The notes beneath the pieces were generated by a model. It was not told where the DNA came from. It worked only from the letters and a program-made list of their open reading frames with translations, and made no database searches. From the NCBI GenBank assembly GCA_963281155.1, contig CAUJLY010000004.1:2480001-2544000 (forward strand): a DNA stretch of 64,000 nucleotides, in the 5' to 3' direction. Positions 47,101 through 56,916 of the stretch are shown here, piece by piece. Position numbers and translations under genes: made by a program. Source of the stretch: Rhabditophanes sp. KR3021 (Eukaryota; Nematoda; Chromadorea; Rhabditida; Alloionematidae). Numbering within the stretch: the stretch's first letter is position 1; every line of letters begins with the position of its first letter.

Positions 47101-47742
47101 CTTTCTGGTGGAAGGCAGTCAAGATCTCCTTCTCCGGTAGAAATAAATTCGCATCAGATGATGCAACACAGAAGTCATAGTGATCGTCAATTCACTCACG
47201 ACCAAGATAACGAGTACAGGGATTATAACAGACATTACGATACCAATCCAAATGAAAATGTTCGGCAATTACCAACAATTCATCATGACTTCAATCCAAC
47301 CGGACCCTCAACGTCAAGAGGAAATCCCTTATTATCAACTCATGGCCCCTCCTTGATGGCCCATCAGCGCCAATATTCCTCGGCAAATCAAAGTTCCCCA
47401 AGAAATTATGACGATGCCTACAAACGGTCTGCTTCAATGGGCGGTCATATGTATAAACAAGATTGGCAGCCACAACAAATACATTACGACGATGATTTAA
47501 ACAGACCTCAGGGAAGAATCCTACCCAACATCATACAAATTCCAATTCAACGAACAAACTATCCAGATGCTAATCACTACAATACAGGTATACCTTCATC
47601 AACCAACTACGCCCGTTACAATCCCCAACATCATTCAATCGGAGGCCCTGGTCCTCAAACTGTAATTTATGCTCAACCAGCCAATATTCCTTTAAGTGAT
47701 GAGGAAAGCGATGAGGATGGACATCGATGGGCAATGATTTAA
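35131..47742 (+). CDS. unc-2: voltage-gated calcium channel alpha-1, Cav2 type (UNC-2)
   Basis: Presynaptic Ca channel pore subunit. Exons 35131-35301, 35458-36121, 36975-38642, 38691-39271, 40114-40418, 41369-41928, 43674-44356, 45781-45975, 46158-46688, 46803-46901, 47089-47742; 2036 residues, all in phase. Four 6TM repeats with S4 segments (e.g. [20 protein letters not shown]). Filter glutamates: [41 protein letters not shown]. The I-II loop has the beta-subunit site [14 protein letters not shown]. After repeat IV come EF-hand-like and pre-IQ/IQ regions (MTVGKIYA-like [17 protein letters not shown]), then a disordered tail ending EDGHRWAMI. Introns before exons 5 and 7 cut right at the filter. 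Long introns hold antisense ORF remnants. Junction at 45975/46158 is the least certain. Confidence 0.92.
35354..35425 (+). tRNA. tRNA-Thr (UGU) inside unc-2 intron 1
   Basis: 72 bases including discriminator A. D stem GCTC/GAGC with A-box TAGCTCAGTGG; anticodon stem TCGGT/ACCGA with loop CTTGTAA (anticodon TGT); T stem ACAGG/CCTGT with B-box GGTTCAATCCC. Acceptor stem pairs G-C,C-G,C-G,G-C,U-G, one C-U mismatch, U-A. No intron. It lies in the same orientation as unc-2 and fills almost half of the 156-base intron 35302-35457; a T run (35426-35431) follows as a Pol III terminator. Confidence 0.93.
36170..36790 (-). pseudogene. repeated ORF remnant, family B copy 1 (unc-2 intron 2)
   Basis: Antisense in the intron between exons 2 and 3 of unc-2. 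It aligns at DNA level with 40440-40680: 'GACATAGAAAATACC', 'CCCACTTTGGTC' and 'GATTAAATTTATAAT' recur in order, with an insertion of roughly 120 bases here. Decoded fragments include [14 protein letters not shown] and [10 protein letters not shown], broken by stops. No domain recognised. Confidence 0.55.
39536..39900 (-). pseudogene. HNH - NUMOD1 homing-endonuclease-like pseudogene, copy 2
   Basis: Antisense in unc-2 intron 4. A continuous frame reads [48 protein letters not shown]: an HNH_3 domain (HRLVA.AFIPNP...VNH.DG.K.NN...NL.WV...EN). The first catalytic His of the core is Arg here. Directly after comes a NUMOD1 repeat: [25 protein letters not shown], then one stop, and [16 protein letters not shown]. 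So the domains are nearly complete but the protein is interrupted and probably catalytically dead. It ends at a stop at 39536. Confidence 0.78.
40436..41270 (-). pseudogene. repeated ORF remnant, family B copy 2 (unc-2 intron 5)
   Basis: Antisense between exons 5 and 6 of unc-2. Readable segments: [17 protein letters not shown] (41.09-41.04 kb) ending at a good donor, [20 protein letters not shown], a segment [20 protein letters not shown], then [20 protein letters not shown] and [29 protein letters not shown]. Stops and frame changes break the frame. Splice-like GT/AG pairs (40941, 41022) hint at a former multi-exon gene. It is homologous to the copy in intron 2; identity unknown. Confidence 0.55.
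42033..43559 (-). pseudogene. NUMOD4 - HNH - NUMOD1 homing-endonuclease-like pseudogene, copy 3
   Basis: Antisense in unc-2 intron 6, the longest copy. Near 42.75 kb a NUMOD4 motif: [18 protein letters not shown] (family form: [14 protein letters not shown]). Then [47 protein letters not shown] and, after a frameshift, [15 protein letters not shown]_3 with its core His kept. The end is NUMOD1: [16 protein letters not shown], a stop, then [10 protein letters not shown]. Upstream (to 43559) are more open segments of unknown kind ([39 protein letters not shown]). Several stops and frame changes. Confidence 0.78.
44700..45600 (-). pseudogene. repeated ORF remnant, family C copy 2 (unc-2 intron 7)
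   Basis: Antisense in the intron between exons 7 and 8 of unc-2. Open segments: [40 protein letters not shown] followed by [20 protein letters not shown] (a CxxC..H pattern that could be a degenerate zinc finger); and [20 protein letters not shown] with [19 protein letters not shown], the part shared with 15.45 kb. Frames are broken. No firm family. Confidence 0.45.
45600..45720. repeat. AT-rich short tandem repeat in unc-2 intron 7
   Basis: Degenerate repeats of ACAAATTAATTATAA and TTTAAATTGAAATAATAACA, two to three copies of a roughly 40-base unit. Confidence 0.5.
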
Positions 47743-48520
47743 TAATTAAAATGATCTCCTAAAACTATATATCTTTCATATATCTTTAATCAAATAATTT
47801 ATTGGAATATTTCAAATAAAATATAGTTTCATTTCTAGAAAATAATTTTTGTCAATAATTAAAAGGTCACACGTTGTGTTGATTCAGTTATGCTAATGAA
47901 TTGTTTTAAGAATGTATAACTAACTTTAACATACACTTTACTGACTTGGAAATGTCTGACGTAATATGAACAAAATTAGGAATTTGTTTTAAATTTAATT
48001 CACCAAATGCTTCATATTTTTTGTACATTCACAATCAGTGTAACACACTAATTTAGAATGGCCTGTTGATTTTATATAAATGATTGTTCTTCGAGGGTTA
48101 AAACATTTACAGCTAAGTTATAAAAAGATAAATTTTGATATAAAATCTGTTTTACTTCCAAACGTATTAGCAAATTCATCAGTAAAAGGATGAAAATAAA
48201 GCAAATTATGTAACAAACCCATTTATTCGGAAGACGCACTCTTTCAAATTAAAGCATGAACTGAAATTAAAAATATTTTTAAATAATAGTTCATTTAAAT
48301 TTTGCACCGTCTAAATAATGTGTTTATTATACTTTTTAATGATGATTTTAATTATAAAAAGTCCATGCTTACTTTATCCACAAAATCATTGCATTATAAT
48401 GTTTGCAAGAAAGTTAATTTTGTGATTGTACTTATATTATTTTAAACATCATCAAAATAAAGTTAATTGAACCATTTTTGATAATCGCTATATAAGTTCC
48501 TTTTGTTAAGGATAGTTTAA
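47743..48520. other. intergenic region
   Basis: AT-rich 3' region of unc-2, with AAATAAAATATAG near 47814 as a possible poly(A) signal. I see no gene. Confidence 0.5.
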
Positions 48521-48980
48521 ATGATTGCTTACTTTTTGTTGTTCCTTTTCGTGCATAATTCATTTGCCATTCATTCGAGATTTGTTCCGGTTTGGCCTAT
48601 GGATGATAAGGATTATGTAAACCCTAATAAGACTAATTTTGTTATCACAAAAAGCTTCCTACTATTGAGGAATTTTAAGTTGCAAGACTTCATTCCCAAT
48701 TTTCAAGAATCATTGACTGTTGTTGAAAGGGTGAGTTGTCCAAATAATTATATATTATCACATTTACATTTAGAAAGCAATGCATGGTAAATTGACGAAA
48801 TTAAATTCTGTTTTAAACAGTGAAATAATATCTCAAATTCAAAGACGACAAAAGCTTTCCCCGTCGTTCAAAGCTATCATTAAAACTATCTTAAAGGATT
48901 GTAAGAAACAGAAATTAAGCATTGAAAACCTCAAGACATTTGTCAAGGCTTTGTCTCTTAAAATTGGCAACCATTTTTAA
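48521..48980 (+). CDS. small secreted helical protein
   Basis: Exons 48521-48730 and 48774-48980, joined by a 43-base intron, give 138 residues. Signal peptide MIAYFLLFLFVHNSFA, then a short Pro/Asp segment and an alpha-helical, Lys-rich body (FQESLTVVERKAMHGKLTKL, SFKAIIKTILKDCKKQKLSI). Size and helical layout are like nematode secreted lipid-binding or SXP/RAL-type proteins, but no signature allows assignment to either. Confidence 0.6.
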
Positions 48981-50016
48981 TACATTCTGCTCGACATTAA
49001 ACGACATCTCTTTTCTGTGTCCTTTTTATTTCGATGTTAAAGCTCTCATATTTTACATTCCTTTTCTGTGAAAAGGTGATACAAATGAATTTTTATTAAT
49101 GCAATTATTGAACTTTTAAAAATTAATTTTATCCGTACTTTACTGAATAAAGCTTGTCTAAAAGTACATTATAGCATATAAAATGTTTGGCCCTAAGCTA
49201 TCCTTTATATGATAGCTAATCTAGGACTTATTTCACCCACAACCATTTTTATTTTTATCTTTAGTAACTGCTTATCGGCACTAAATAAATATTACACATA
49301 ATTTGTCATTTATGGCCATTGTTCGATTGAAAGTTTACACCTTGGCTACGTCATAATCTACCATGTGACACTTTTCACACTTTGCCAGCTTTACATTTGT
49401 TTTTATCAACTTTCTCTTACATGTACATAATTTTATGCACATGCCAACATTCATTCCATTTTGATATTGTTTCCGGTTGTGAATATCTTTAGCATTCGAC
49501 ACACTATTAGAGTGTTTTAAACAATCACAGAAATGTTCACAAAATTTCATCAGGTTTAACGATCCTTTGTCCGCTTAAAATAATATATACACATCAATTT
49601 CCATTTTAACAATTCGTCCAATCTTGCCTTATCAGTGTCTATTTGATGACGTCTTCCACTTTTATCATGCTCTCTTAAGCACTCCTTCTCAAATCCTTCA
49701 TTTTAAATTCCATCGATACAAATGTTTATTGATATCATGTTTATTGAAGTCCACAGTTTGAAATGTTTTTTAAACATACATATGTGCCATATAGCTCTTC
49801 TTTGGTGCGCTGACTTAAATATTCTTTCCCTTTCTATAGATGCCTATATTTCTCTTTCCTTCCTATTTTATTAGTGTCATACGCATATACTTTTTTGATG
49901 CCACCACAATATACGAATTTCTATTTCTATGCCCAGCATGTGTTTATGTTTTTTGTCTTACTTATCATGATGTAATTTTTTTCAGTAACTTCAACACCAA
50001 TTGGAGTGCTCTCGTT
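48981..50016. other. spacer with a Cys-rich minus-strand ORF
   Basis: Mostly AT-rich. At 49550-49335 (-) a 71-codon ORF is rich in Cys (CEHFCDCLKH, GMCIKLCTCKRK, CEKCHMV), which could be a small metal-binding or disulphide-rich peptide, but there is no signal peptide or supporting exon. Confidence 0.35.
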
Positions 50017-51274
50017 ATGACTCGAAACTTTCTTTTTGTGGCTACTTTTTGTCTTGTCTTGTTCCTGGCTGAAGGTGATTTGCTCGGAGGTAGTTTTTAA
50101 TTAAATTTAATTATGACGTCATTTCTCATTTAGGAAGAGGCAAAGATAATTATAATGAAGAGAGTCAAGATCCTTTTAGACAACGTTTTCTGACACAGAA
50201 TTCTGACAATTCTGACAATTATTATGATGTAGACTTGGTTAATCGTTACGAACAAGCTAACCCTTCTTACGAGGACTTTGTTAAGTCTGTCAAAGGACAA
50301 GCTCCTCAATACATACCAGCATATGATGATAAGTTTGAAAATGAAGCTCCTCATTACCAACAGATTCCCGACCAAAAAAACGAATACGACTTAAATGACG
50401 TTGAAGAAAAGATTTATTCTGATGAGCATACTCCTCATTCAGTTTACAAAGACCAACGATTATCTGAAATTGTAAACAAACTCTCTGAATTGTCACCTGA
50501 ATTTGTACCAATTATCGGCGAAGGCTCCCACCATTCTCAATCTAATATTAATGAGGACTCTAATAAAATTCCACACAAAAACATCATTAATATCAAATCC
50601 AAAGAGGAGGTTAGAGAAGATTCCCAAAATAATTTAAACGCAGCTGAGCCAGTTCCCGTAAAAAAAGGGCAAAATGAATTTGTTGAGTTCATCGAACCAT
50701 CCATATCTAAAGCTCAGAAAAGCATTCAAAAATTTGAACTCGGCGATGGATTGGAAAGATCCTCAGGCGGAAGAGCGTCATCTGGCATGTTCTCTAACAT
50801 GAGTATCGTTGTCGGAGGTAATTTGAGCTAACACTACACATACTTAATTTAAACATTTTTATAGTTTTGGCTATGGCTCTTATTGCTGTCGTTGTTGTTG
50901 GCACCGTCTCTGCAGGCTCGTACTTGAGAAAAAGTTATGGATCGCAACATGCCGACTTTTCTGACTTTACCAGATACTCCCCAGGGGGACCTGGGAGAGA
51001 TAAGAAAGGCAAGAAATACATGAATGGACATGGAATTGAAGCTGGAGACGAGAAATTAGCTTACAAAGCCCAACTCCAACACTATCAACAAGCTAAACAA
51101 AAGATTATTTACGGAGATGATGTGGTAGGGGCCGTCATTCCTGGAGTAGATTGCGAAGAGCATTCCGATGATGAAACAGATGTAGAAAATAATTACTCTG
51201 TTTATGAGTGCCCAGGTTTAGCTCCAACCGGAGACATCCAAATTACAAACCCCAACTTCGACTCAGCTCGTTAA
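50017..51274 (+). CDS. cab-1: CAB-1 / NPDC1-like membrane protein
   Basis: Type I neuronal membrane protein; C. elegans CAB-1 binds AEX-3, the Rab3 exchange factor, and acts in defecation and synaptic release. Exons 50017-50089, 50134-50817 and 50865-51274, 388 residues. Signal peptide MTRNFLFVATFCLVLFLAEG; a long acidic, disordered ectodomain (residues ~25-250); a TM helix (VLAMALIAVVVVGTVSAG) just after; then the diagnostic NPDC1 cytoplasmic block: RYSPGGPGRDKKGKK, GDEKLAYKAQLQHYQQAKQK and the C-terminal YSVYECPGLAPTGDIQITNP. The tail match is strong. Second intron falls at the start of the TM helix. Confidence 0.9.
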
Positions 51275-51671
51275 ATTTCTTTTTATCATTTTCTTCCGGT
51301 TTTCATTAAGACAAACAAAAATACATTCAAAATACAACTTAACAACACACACCCTTTGACGTCTTAAATTTGTTTGCGATCGCTGTTACATATACTATTT
51401 TCGAATTATTCAATCGGATCTCACCAATATACTTTAATTGCTGATACTTTTACATATAAAAAATTGAATTCACATTTTGTCATTTCCGGTTATTCATTAC
51501 TCTCACTAAATAAAAGACTTTCCCCCCCATCATTATTTCAATTACTTTGGCATAATCTTTGCTTTAATTGCTATATTTTACTTTTTCTCAGTGCGAAATA
51601 AAAAGAGCGTTACTCCAAGTGGTGCAATTTAATTAAATATCCTCAAACAAAATTATTTAGTTAACCAAATT
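51275..51671. other. intergenic spacer
   Basis: AT-rich, with AATAAAAAG near 51597. I see no gene. Confidence 0.5.
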
Positions 51672-52174
51672 ATGGAAAAAATACTCGAACAAAGCCAAAA
51701 TCTCGACAGCTCTATATTTAATTATATTGACTATATTAACAATATTGCAGAGCAATGTAGTGCCATTAACAAAATTTCACCGGAAGCCTTGAATGTATCC
51801 AGTAAACACCCTAAATGGCAAGCCAGTATTTTGGCAAAATTGCAAATCCAAACAACCATTTTCTTTGAAGACTTAAATGTAAGTGTCTTTTATTTTTTAA
51901 GAAACAATATTTGTTCTAGGATGCTCTTACCGAATTTATTCAAAACACGAAGGCGTTGACAGAGATAATTGAAAACGACACATACTATTCTCAAAACCAA
52001 CCAAGCATACATTTTATTGGGGATTTAATGTCAACATTATCGTTATTTTGCGCTTATCAACAATATTACAAGGATGTATTAAAAACAACTCCGCAATTTC
52101 CTATTGCACCTTTTAATTTGAGCAATAATGTTTCCTACAAAAGATTAATGGAGGATGTACGTCTTAACAAGTGA
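51672..52174 (+). CDS. small helical cytosolic protein, unknown
   Basis: Exons 51672-51878 and 51920-52174, with a 41-base intron, give 153 residues. It has no signal peptide or TM segment. Sequence is helical and polar (KILEQSQNLDSSIFNYIDYI, DALTEFIQNTKALTEIIEND), with an aromatic C-terminal half. Composition and splice signals support a real gene. I do not recognise the family. It is convergent with exportin-5. Confidence 0.6.
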
Positions 52175-52487
52175 TCTATTCTAAATTATAAATAAAAAGT
52201 AAGAAAGTTCTTTAATCGTAGTTTCAAATGTCCTTTATTAATAAATAATGTCTTTTATTACAATAAATTTACTATGCTTTATTTAATTATAAATTAAAAA
52301 TATGGTCTAAATAATAATTTGTATAACTTTAATCATGTAGTTTAAGTAATAAATTAGATGGGCTTTTATTTCGTTATAAATGTTTGTTTTTATTTAATTA
52401 TGAATAATGAAAGCAACGTGTCACAATACCGCGTAGACTTAACAATAATAAAAGTATGAATAACACAATAAGATAGGTGTCGCAAGA
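52175..52487. other. convergent 3' spacer
   Basis: AT-rich region between two genes that end towards each other; several AATAAA-like signals on both strands. Nothing else. Confidence 0.5.
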
Positions 52488-55400
52488 TTACGGAGAAAAC
52501 AAAACAGAAACCCCAGAATAATCAGCTTCTGGCTTGAACTTTTCGAATTTTTCAATCTTTGGCAAGCTTCGAAGGTGAGCAGGTCTTTTGTGTTGTTGGC
52601 CAAGATTTATAGTAATAATTGGTTTTAAGACTTTCTTTACGATGTCTCTTTTGATCTTTTCTACGAGAATTTCTTTGTTTTGGACGATTGTCATGATCCG
52701 GTTGTCGAAGGCCATTAAATTTTCACCTGATGATTCTGGAATGTTCTCTAAGATTGTAAAGAAAGTAGGGTATTTTGGACGAAATGTAACATAAACATTA
52801 TAAATGAATTGTAAGATTGGCCCGACAGCAACTTCATCCGATCCGTGAGCTTGAATCATGTGTAAAGACTCAGTGAATATGTATTTCGCCATACCTTCTT
52901 CACACATGCCTTCAATCTAAAATTAATTTATTATAAATGTAACTCATCTTAGCCACTTACCGCATCAACAACAATTCTGGCAATTGAAATGGTTCTTATG
53001 GCAGAATTAGTATCTCTACAAGTCAAAATTCTCATCAACGTTGGAATCAACACATTCAAAATAGCATGTTCTTTTAAAATAATTTCGCCACGGGGATTCA
53101 GCAACTCTTGAATATTTTTCTTTGATTCATCTCCATTATTTCCATTTGTGGCAAGTCCGTCGGGCATGAAGATATTCCGATACAAGGTTACCACTTCTCT
53201 TGTCATGACGCATGTTATATGATCAAAGAGAATTTCGTCTTCACTCTGATCTTCCTCCTGTTCAATTTCTTCGATTTTCTTCCATAACATATCCAGTGTA
53301 GTATTGAAGTAAGTGATGACGGCTAGTAGCATTGGCCCAATAGAGGCAATATTTTCAACTGGGCATCCAACAATTAATGGTCGCCACGCTCTTCTAATCC
53401 AGAATCTTTGTCTGTGATGAGGAATCATTCCAATATTCTCAACCAATGAGTTGAGCATTTGTCCACAATTGGGAGATTGATAAAAAGTGAAAGATAACTT
53501 GGTTCCGCAAAGCCCAACAATAGATTGAATGGAGTCGTGGATTTCAGAGATGAATTTTTGAGCGAATCCCAATGGTTGTAAGGATTCTTTTACAGTCATT
53601 CCATTATTTTCACTCTCGGTAATTTGATTCAAAAGGATTTGACGGTCAGCAATGGAAATATCTAATAATTTGTTTTCATACGAAGCGTGGATGTATCCCT
53701 TGTACTTTGGATCATAGATTGAATTGAGTGTCTTAGCAAATTTGAATAGTTTTGGAATGGTCCCATTCAGAATAGCATGTAGTGGATTTTCCTTTTTGCC
53801 CGGAACACTTACTTGTTGTAAAACTCCATCAATCGTGTAAAGATTAGACTTCAACAGAATTCTGTTAGCAATAAAGGGGGAGTTGTCAGCTTCCTCATCA
53901 GTAACAGCTCTCTCCGTAAACCCAACGTATCTTAAGAAATTAACTGGGTCCTCTATGACTGTCCCAAAGTCAGAACTCTCAATATAGTCAATATTCATTT
54001 GAAGAGCTTTACGTAAGAAGTCGCTTTTAACTGTTGGGTCTGGACATAAATTAGATAAACCGGATAGGACTTGAACCAGAGTGCATCGTTGCATGATGGT
54101 CACTTGTTGGAAGGCTTCACAGCAAACTTGGTATAGATTTTCGGCATAAGGTTGGATTTGAGCGGAATAGGAGGTTACTAGTTTGAGCATAACGATCATT
54201 GAATGTCTTTTGATGACCTTAACTTCCATCAAGTCATTCTTTGGGAAGAATAAGAACTTCTTGAGTTGGTCTAGGATTCGAGGAATTCGGTCAGGATGAT
54301 TTTTGAGGATATCGAATAAGGCTCCACAGACAGACAGCATTTGCTCGATTAACTTAAGGTCAGTTAGAGAACACAGCTGGTTGAAAACAGAGTCAAACAG
54401 CAAAGTCAATGAAGCATCAGCTGCTTCGTCCACAATCTTCTTTTGATAAGCCGCGCTAACAACTGTTTTGATGTATTTAATAAAACAGTCCCACTCCGAG
54501 TCTGCAATATTTTGTGGACAACTCAAGCACCGATTCTGAAGCCAATCCGCAACCATATTAAAGTACTTGTCTTTGAAAGTTGACATACTTGTGTGAATTA
54601 ATCTTGTACATCTATCCCGTAACTGAATTGAATCTCTACTGAAGTCATTTTCCTCCTCATAATCCATTTTCAGATAGTGACTTGTAATGTCGTTGTCATT
54701 TTTGGACAAAGATCCAACTTTCTCCATAGATTTGACCAGATTAACTAAATTGCAATCCATGCATTTTTGGAAAGCAGGCAATTGAGCAATTTTCGCATTT
54801 AAAGCAAAACTAACTAGTACAGCAGCAACATCTCCACGTACCATAACTGAGGGGTGATTAAATAGTGAGAAAAGAGCAGACAAATATACAGAAAAATTAT
54901 TGCACACAGAAGCATCCATGTGCTCCCAAATTTCCGATACTCTCGTTCCGAATGAACATAACAATTCAGTGAGAGATTTTAAAAATTTGTAATGATCAGG
55001 GCTTGCTGCAGACACAAGAGAAGCTTCATTAGCAGCATGCAGAATAGCTTTCACTGGAATGTCTTTGAACATTGAGGTAACAACGATGGATTCATCCGAT
55101 TTGGAACGCTTTCTGCAGGTCAACCTGTACAAGCACCTTGCTGCTTCTTCGTGTAGATTCGCATAACTACAGCAGAACAAGGCACAACAAATCTCAATTA
55201 GGTCATCCAATGAATCAGAGATACTTTTAATTGGAACCCATTCAACAATTTCACCCAATAATTCTACACCGCTTTTAGCCAACAACGCATTATTTGGGTC
55301 TGTGAAGCCTAAGGTAATGCTAGCCTTGATTCTGAATAAAGTCATTTTTATGATTTCATTGATATGCATCACAACACTGTTGTAAAGATCTTTTCTCCGG

Positions 55401-56040
55401 CCAGCGTGTTCAATGTTCGACAAAGTCACCACATCCTCAATCAATCTTCTGATCACCAAAAAGACCATATTGCATTGAGATGGAGTGGAAGTTTCGCCGC
55501 AGACGATATTCTTCAAATTAGGGATTAATTCAGGCCAGTTTTGCGGCCATTCTTGTTCGATCATTGAGACAAGCGACCGAACTAGGGCTGTCTTGACATT
55601 GGAGCCTTCTTGGGTCAAAGAGAAATTTCTGCTAACCATATGCTTCAACACACCATTCCGCAATTCAATCAGCAGATTATTTTCCATTCCCAACCATTTG
55701 TATCTAATAAGATGGTCAATGATATTCCACCCAACTTGTTGAACGACACTGTCATCATGCGCCACGAGTTGAAATGCAATCGGAATTAACTGAAGTGGGT
55801 TTGTTTCTTTTAAGTCTTCTATAGCCTATAAAAATACTCAAAATAATTATTGTGCCATCAAAGTATGAGCGCGATAACATTTAATCAAATACAACACCAC
55901 CAAACCACATTAAAATCACCAAAATTAAGGATATTTAAAAATGAACGTACCTTTGTAAAGTCGATTCGTTGTTGATTTGGAGTCGAAGCATCGTGAATTG
56001 CTTTGACCGCTTCTACAATTGGTCCAATTTGATTTGTCAT
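52488..56040 (-). CDS. xpo-5: exportin-5
   Basis: RanGTP-dependent nuclear exporter of structured RNA such as pre-microRNA. Exons 56040-55951, 55825-52961 and 52916-52488, 1127 residues, near the usual 1200. It follows exportin-5 along its whole length: GWNIIDHLIRYKWLGM, MIEQEWPQNWPELIPNL, VFLVIRRLIEDVVTLSN, GRRKDLYNSV, AARCLYRLTCRK, the loop MDYEEENDFSRD, RRAWRPLIVGCPVENI, CVMTREVVTLYR and the C-terminal block PAHLRSLPKIEKFEKFKPEA with YSGVSVLFSP. The importin-beta N-terminal region is near residues 30-95. Two very small introns. I recall exportin-5 as lacking in C. elegans, so its presence here is notable. Confidence 0.93.
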
Positions 56041-56916
56041 GAAAATGGTTCCCTTTTAAATGTCGCAAAGAACCTTTCGAAATTATGTTGGGATTTTCAA
56101 ACACGATGATGCAGCCACTCTTAAACGGATATTTTGGAAGAAACTTTACTTAGGGAAATTGTCTGTGCTGGTAATAATAATTACAAATCCGATGCTATCA
56201 ACTACTTTAAGTCCAATCAATATTCAATGATTATAAATAGACAATAACTTTAGTATTTTTACCTCTGAAAATACAAAAATAAATATACGCACTTTATAAA
56301 TAGATTCAAAAACGTCTATTTAAATTGTTATTCAAAGATAACATTACAACCATTCACACTAAACTCAAAAATAACTTTTTTAAAACAAACGTGTAATGTT
56401 ATTTTTTGGCAAAATATAAAAATAGATATATAAAGGTTTTTAAGTGTGTATGTGAAAAATCATATGTACATTCATGCAATTAATTTATTCATGGTGTAAT
56501 ATCAGTCTTTAAATTAGTCGGTAGTTATATCACCACCTAAATCAAACCATGTCACATATAGTCTTTTAGCACAATGTAAACAAAAAATAATGCACGTGTG
56601 AGAGAGTCGAATCTAGTCTGTTCGTGACCAATGAAACGACTACTAACATTTCAAAATCAAAAGTCCCAAGCGTTGTTTTGGAATATGTGTTAAGGTATGT
56701 GTCAAGATTGGCTAATAATAAGGATGATGAAAGAGATTCAACAAAAAACGCAATATGAAACAAAGTTTTATTGTTCAAATTATATTGTACATTACTATTA
56801 CATATATAAAAAGGAAATATCACTTTTATCCGCCTATGATCGGAATAAAAGCAGTTCATAATTTAAGTGCATCAGATATGGTTTATACACAAAAGATATA
56901 ATAAATGAGAAGTAAA
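56041..56916. other. intergenic region
   Basis: Between exportin-5 and AGS-3. AT-rich; a 97-codon minus-strand ORF at 56566-56859 has no coding character. I see no gene. Confidence 0.45.

Noticed and set aside
35131..47742. Voltage-gated sodium channel or NALCN
   Set aside because: All four repeats carry filter Glu (EEEE) and the I-II loop has the calcium-channel beta-subunit site; this is Cav2.
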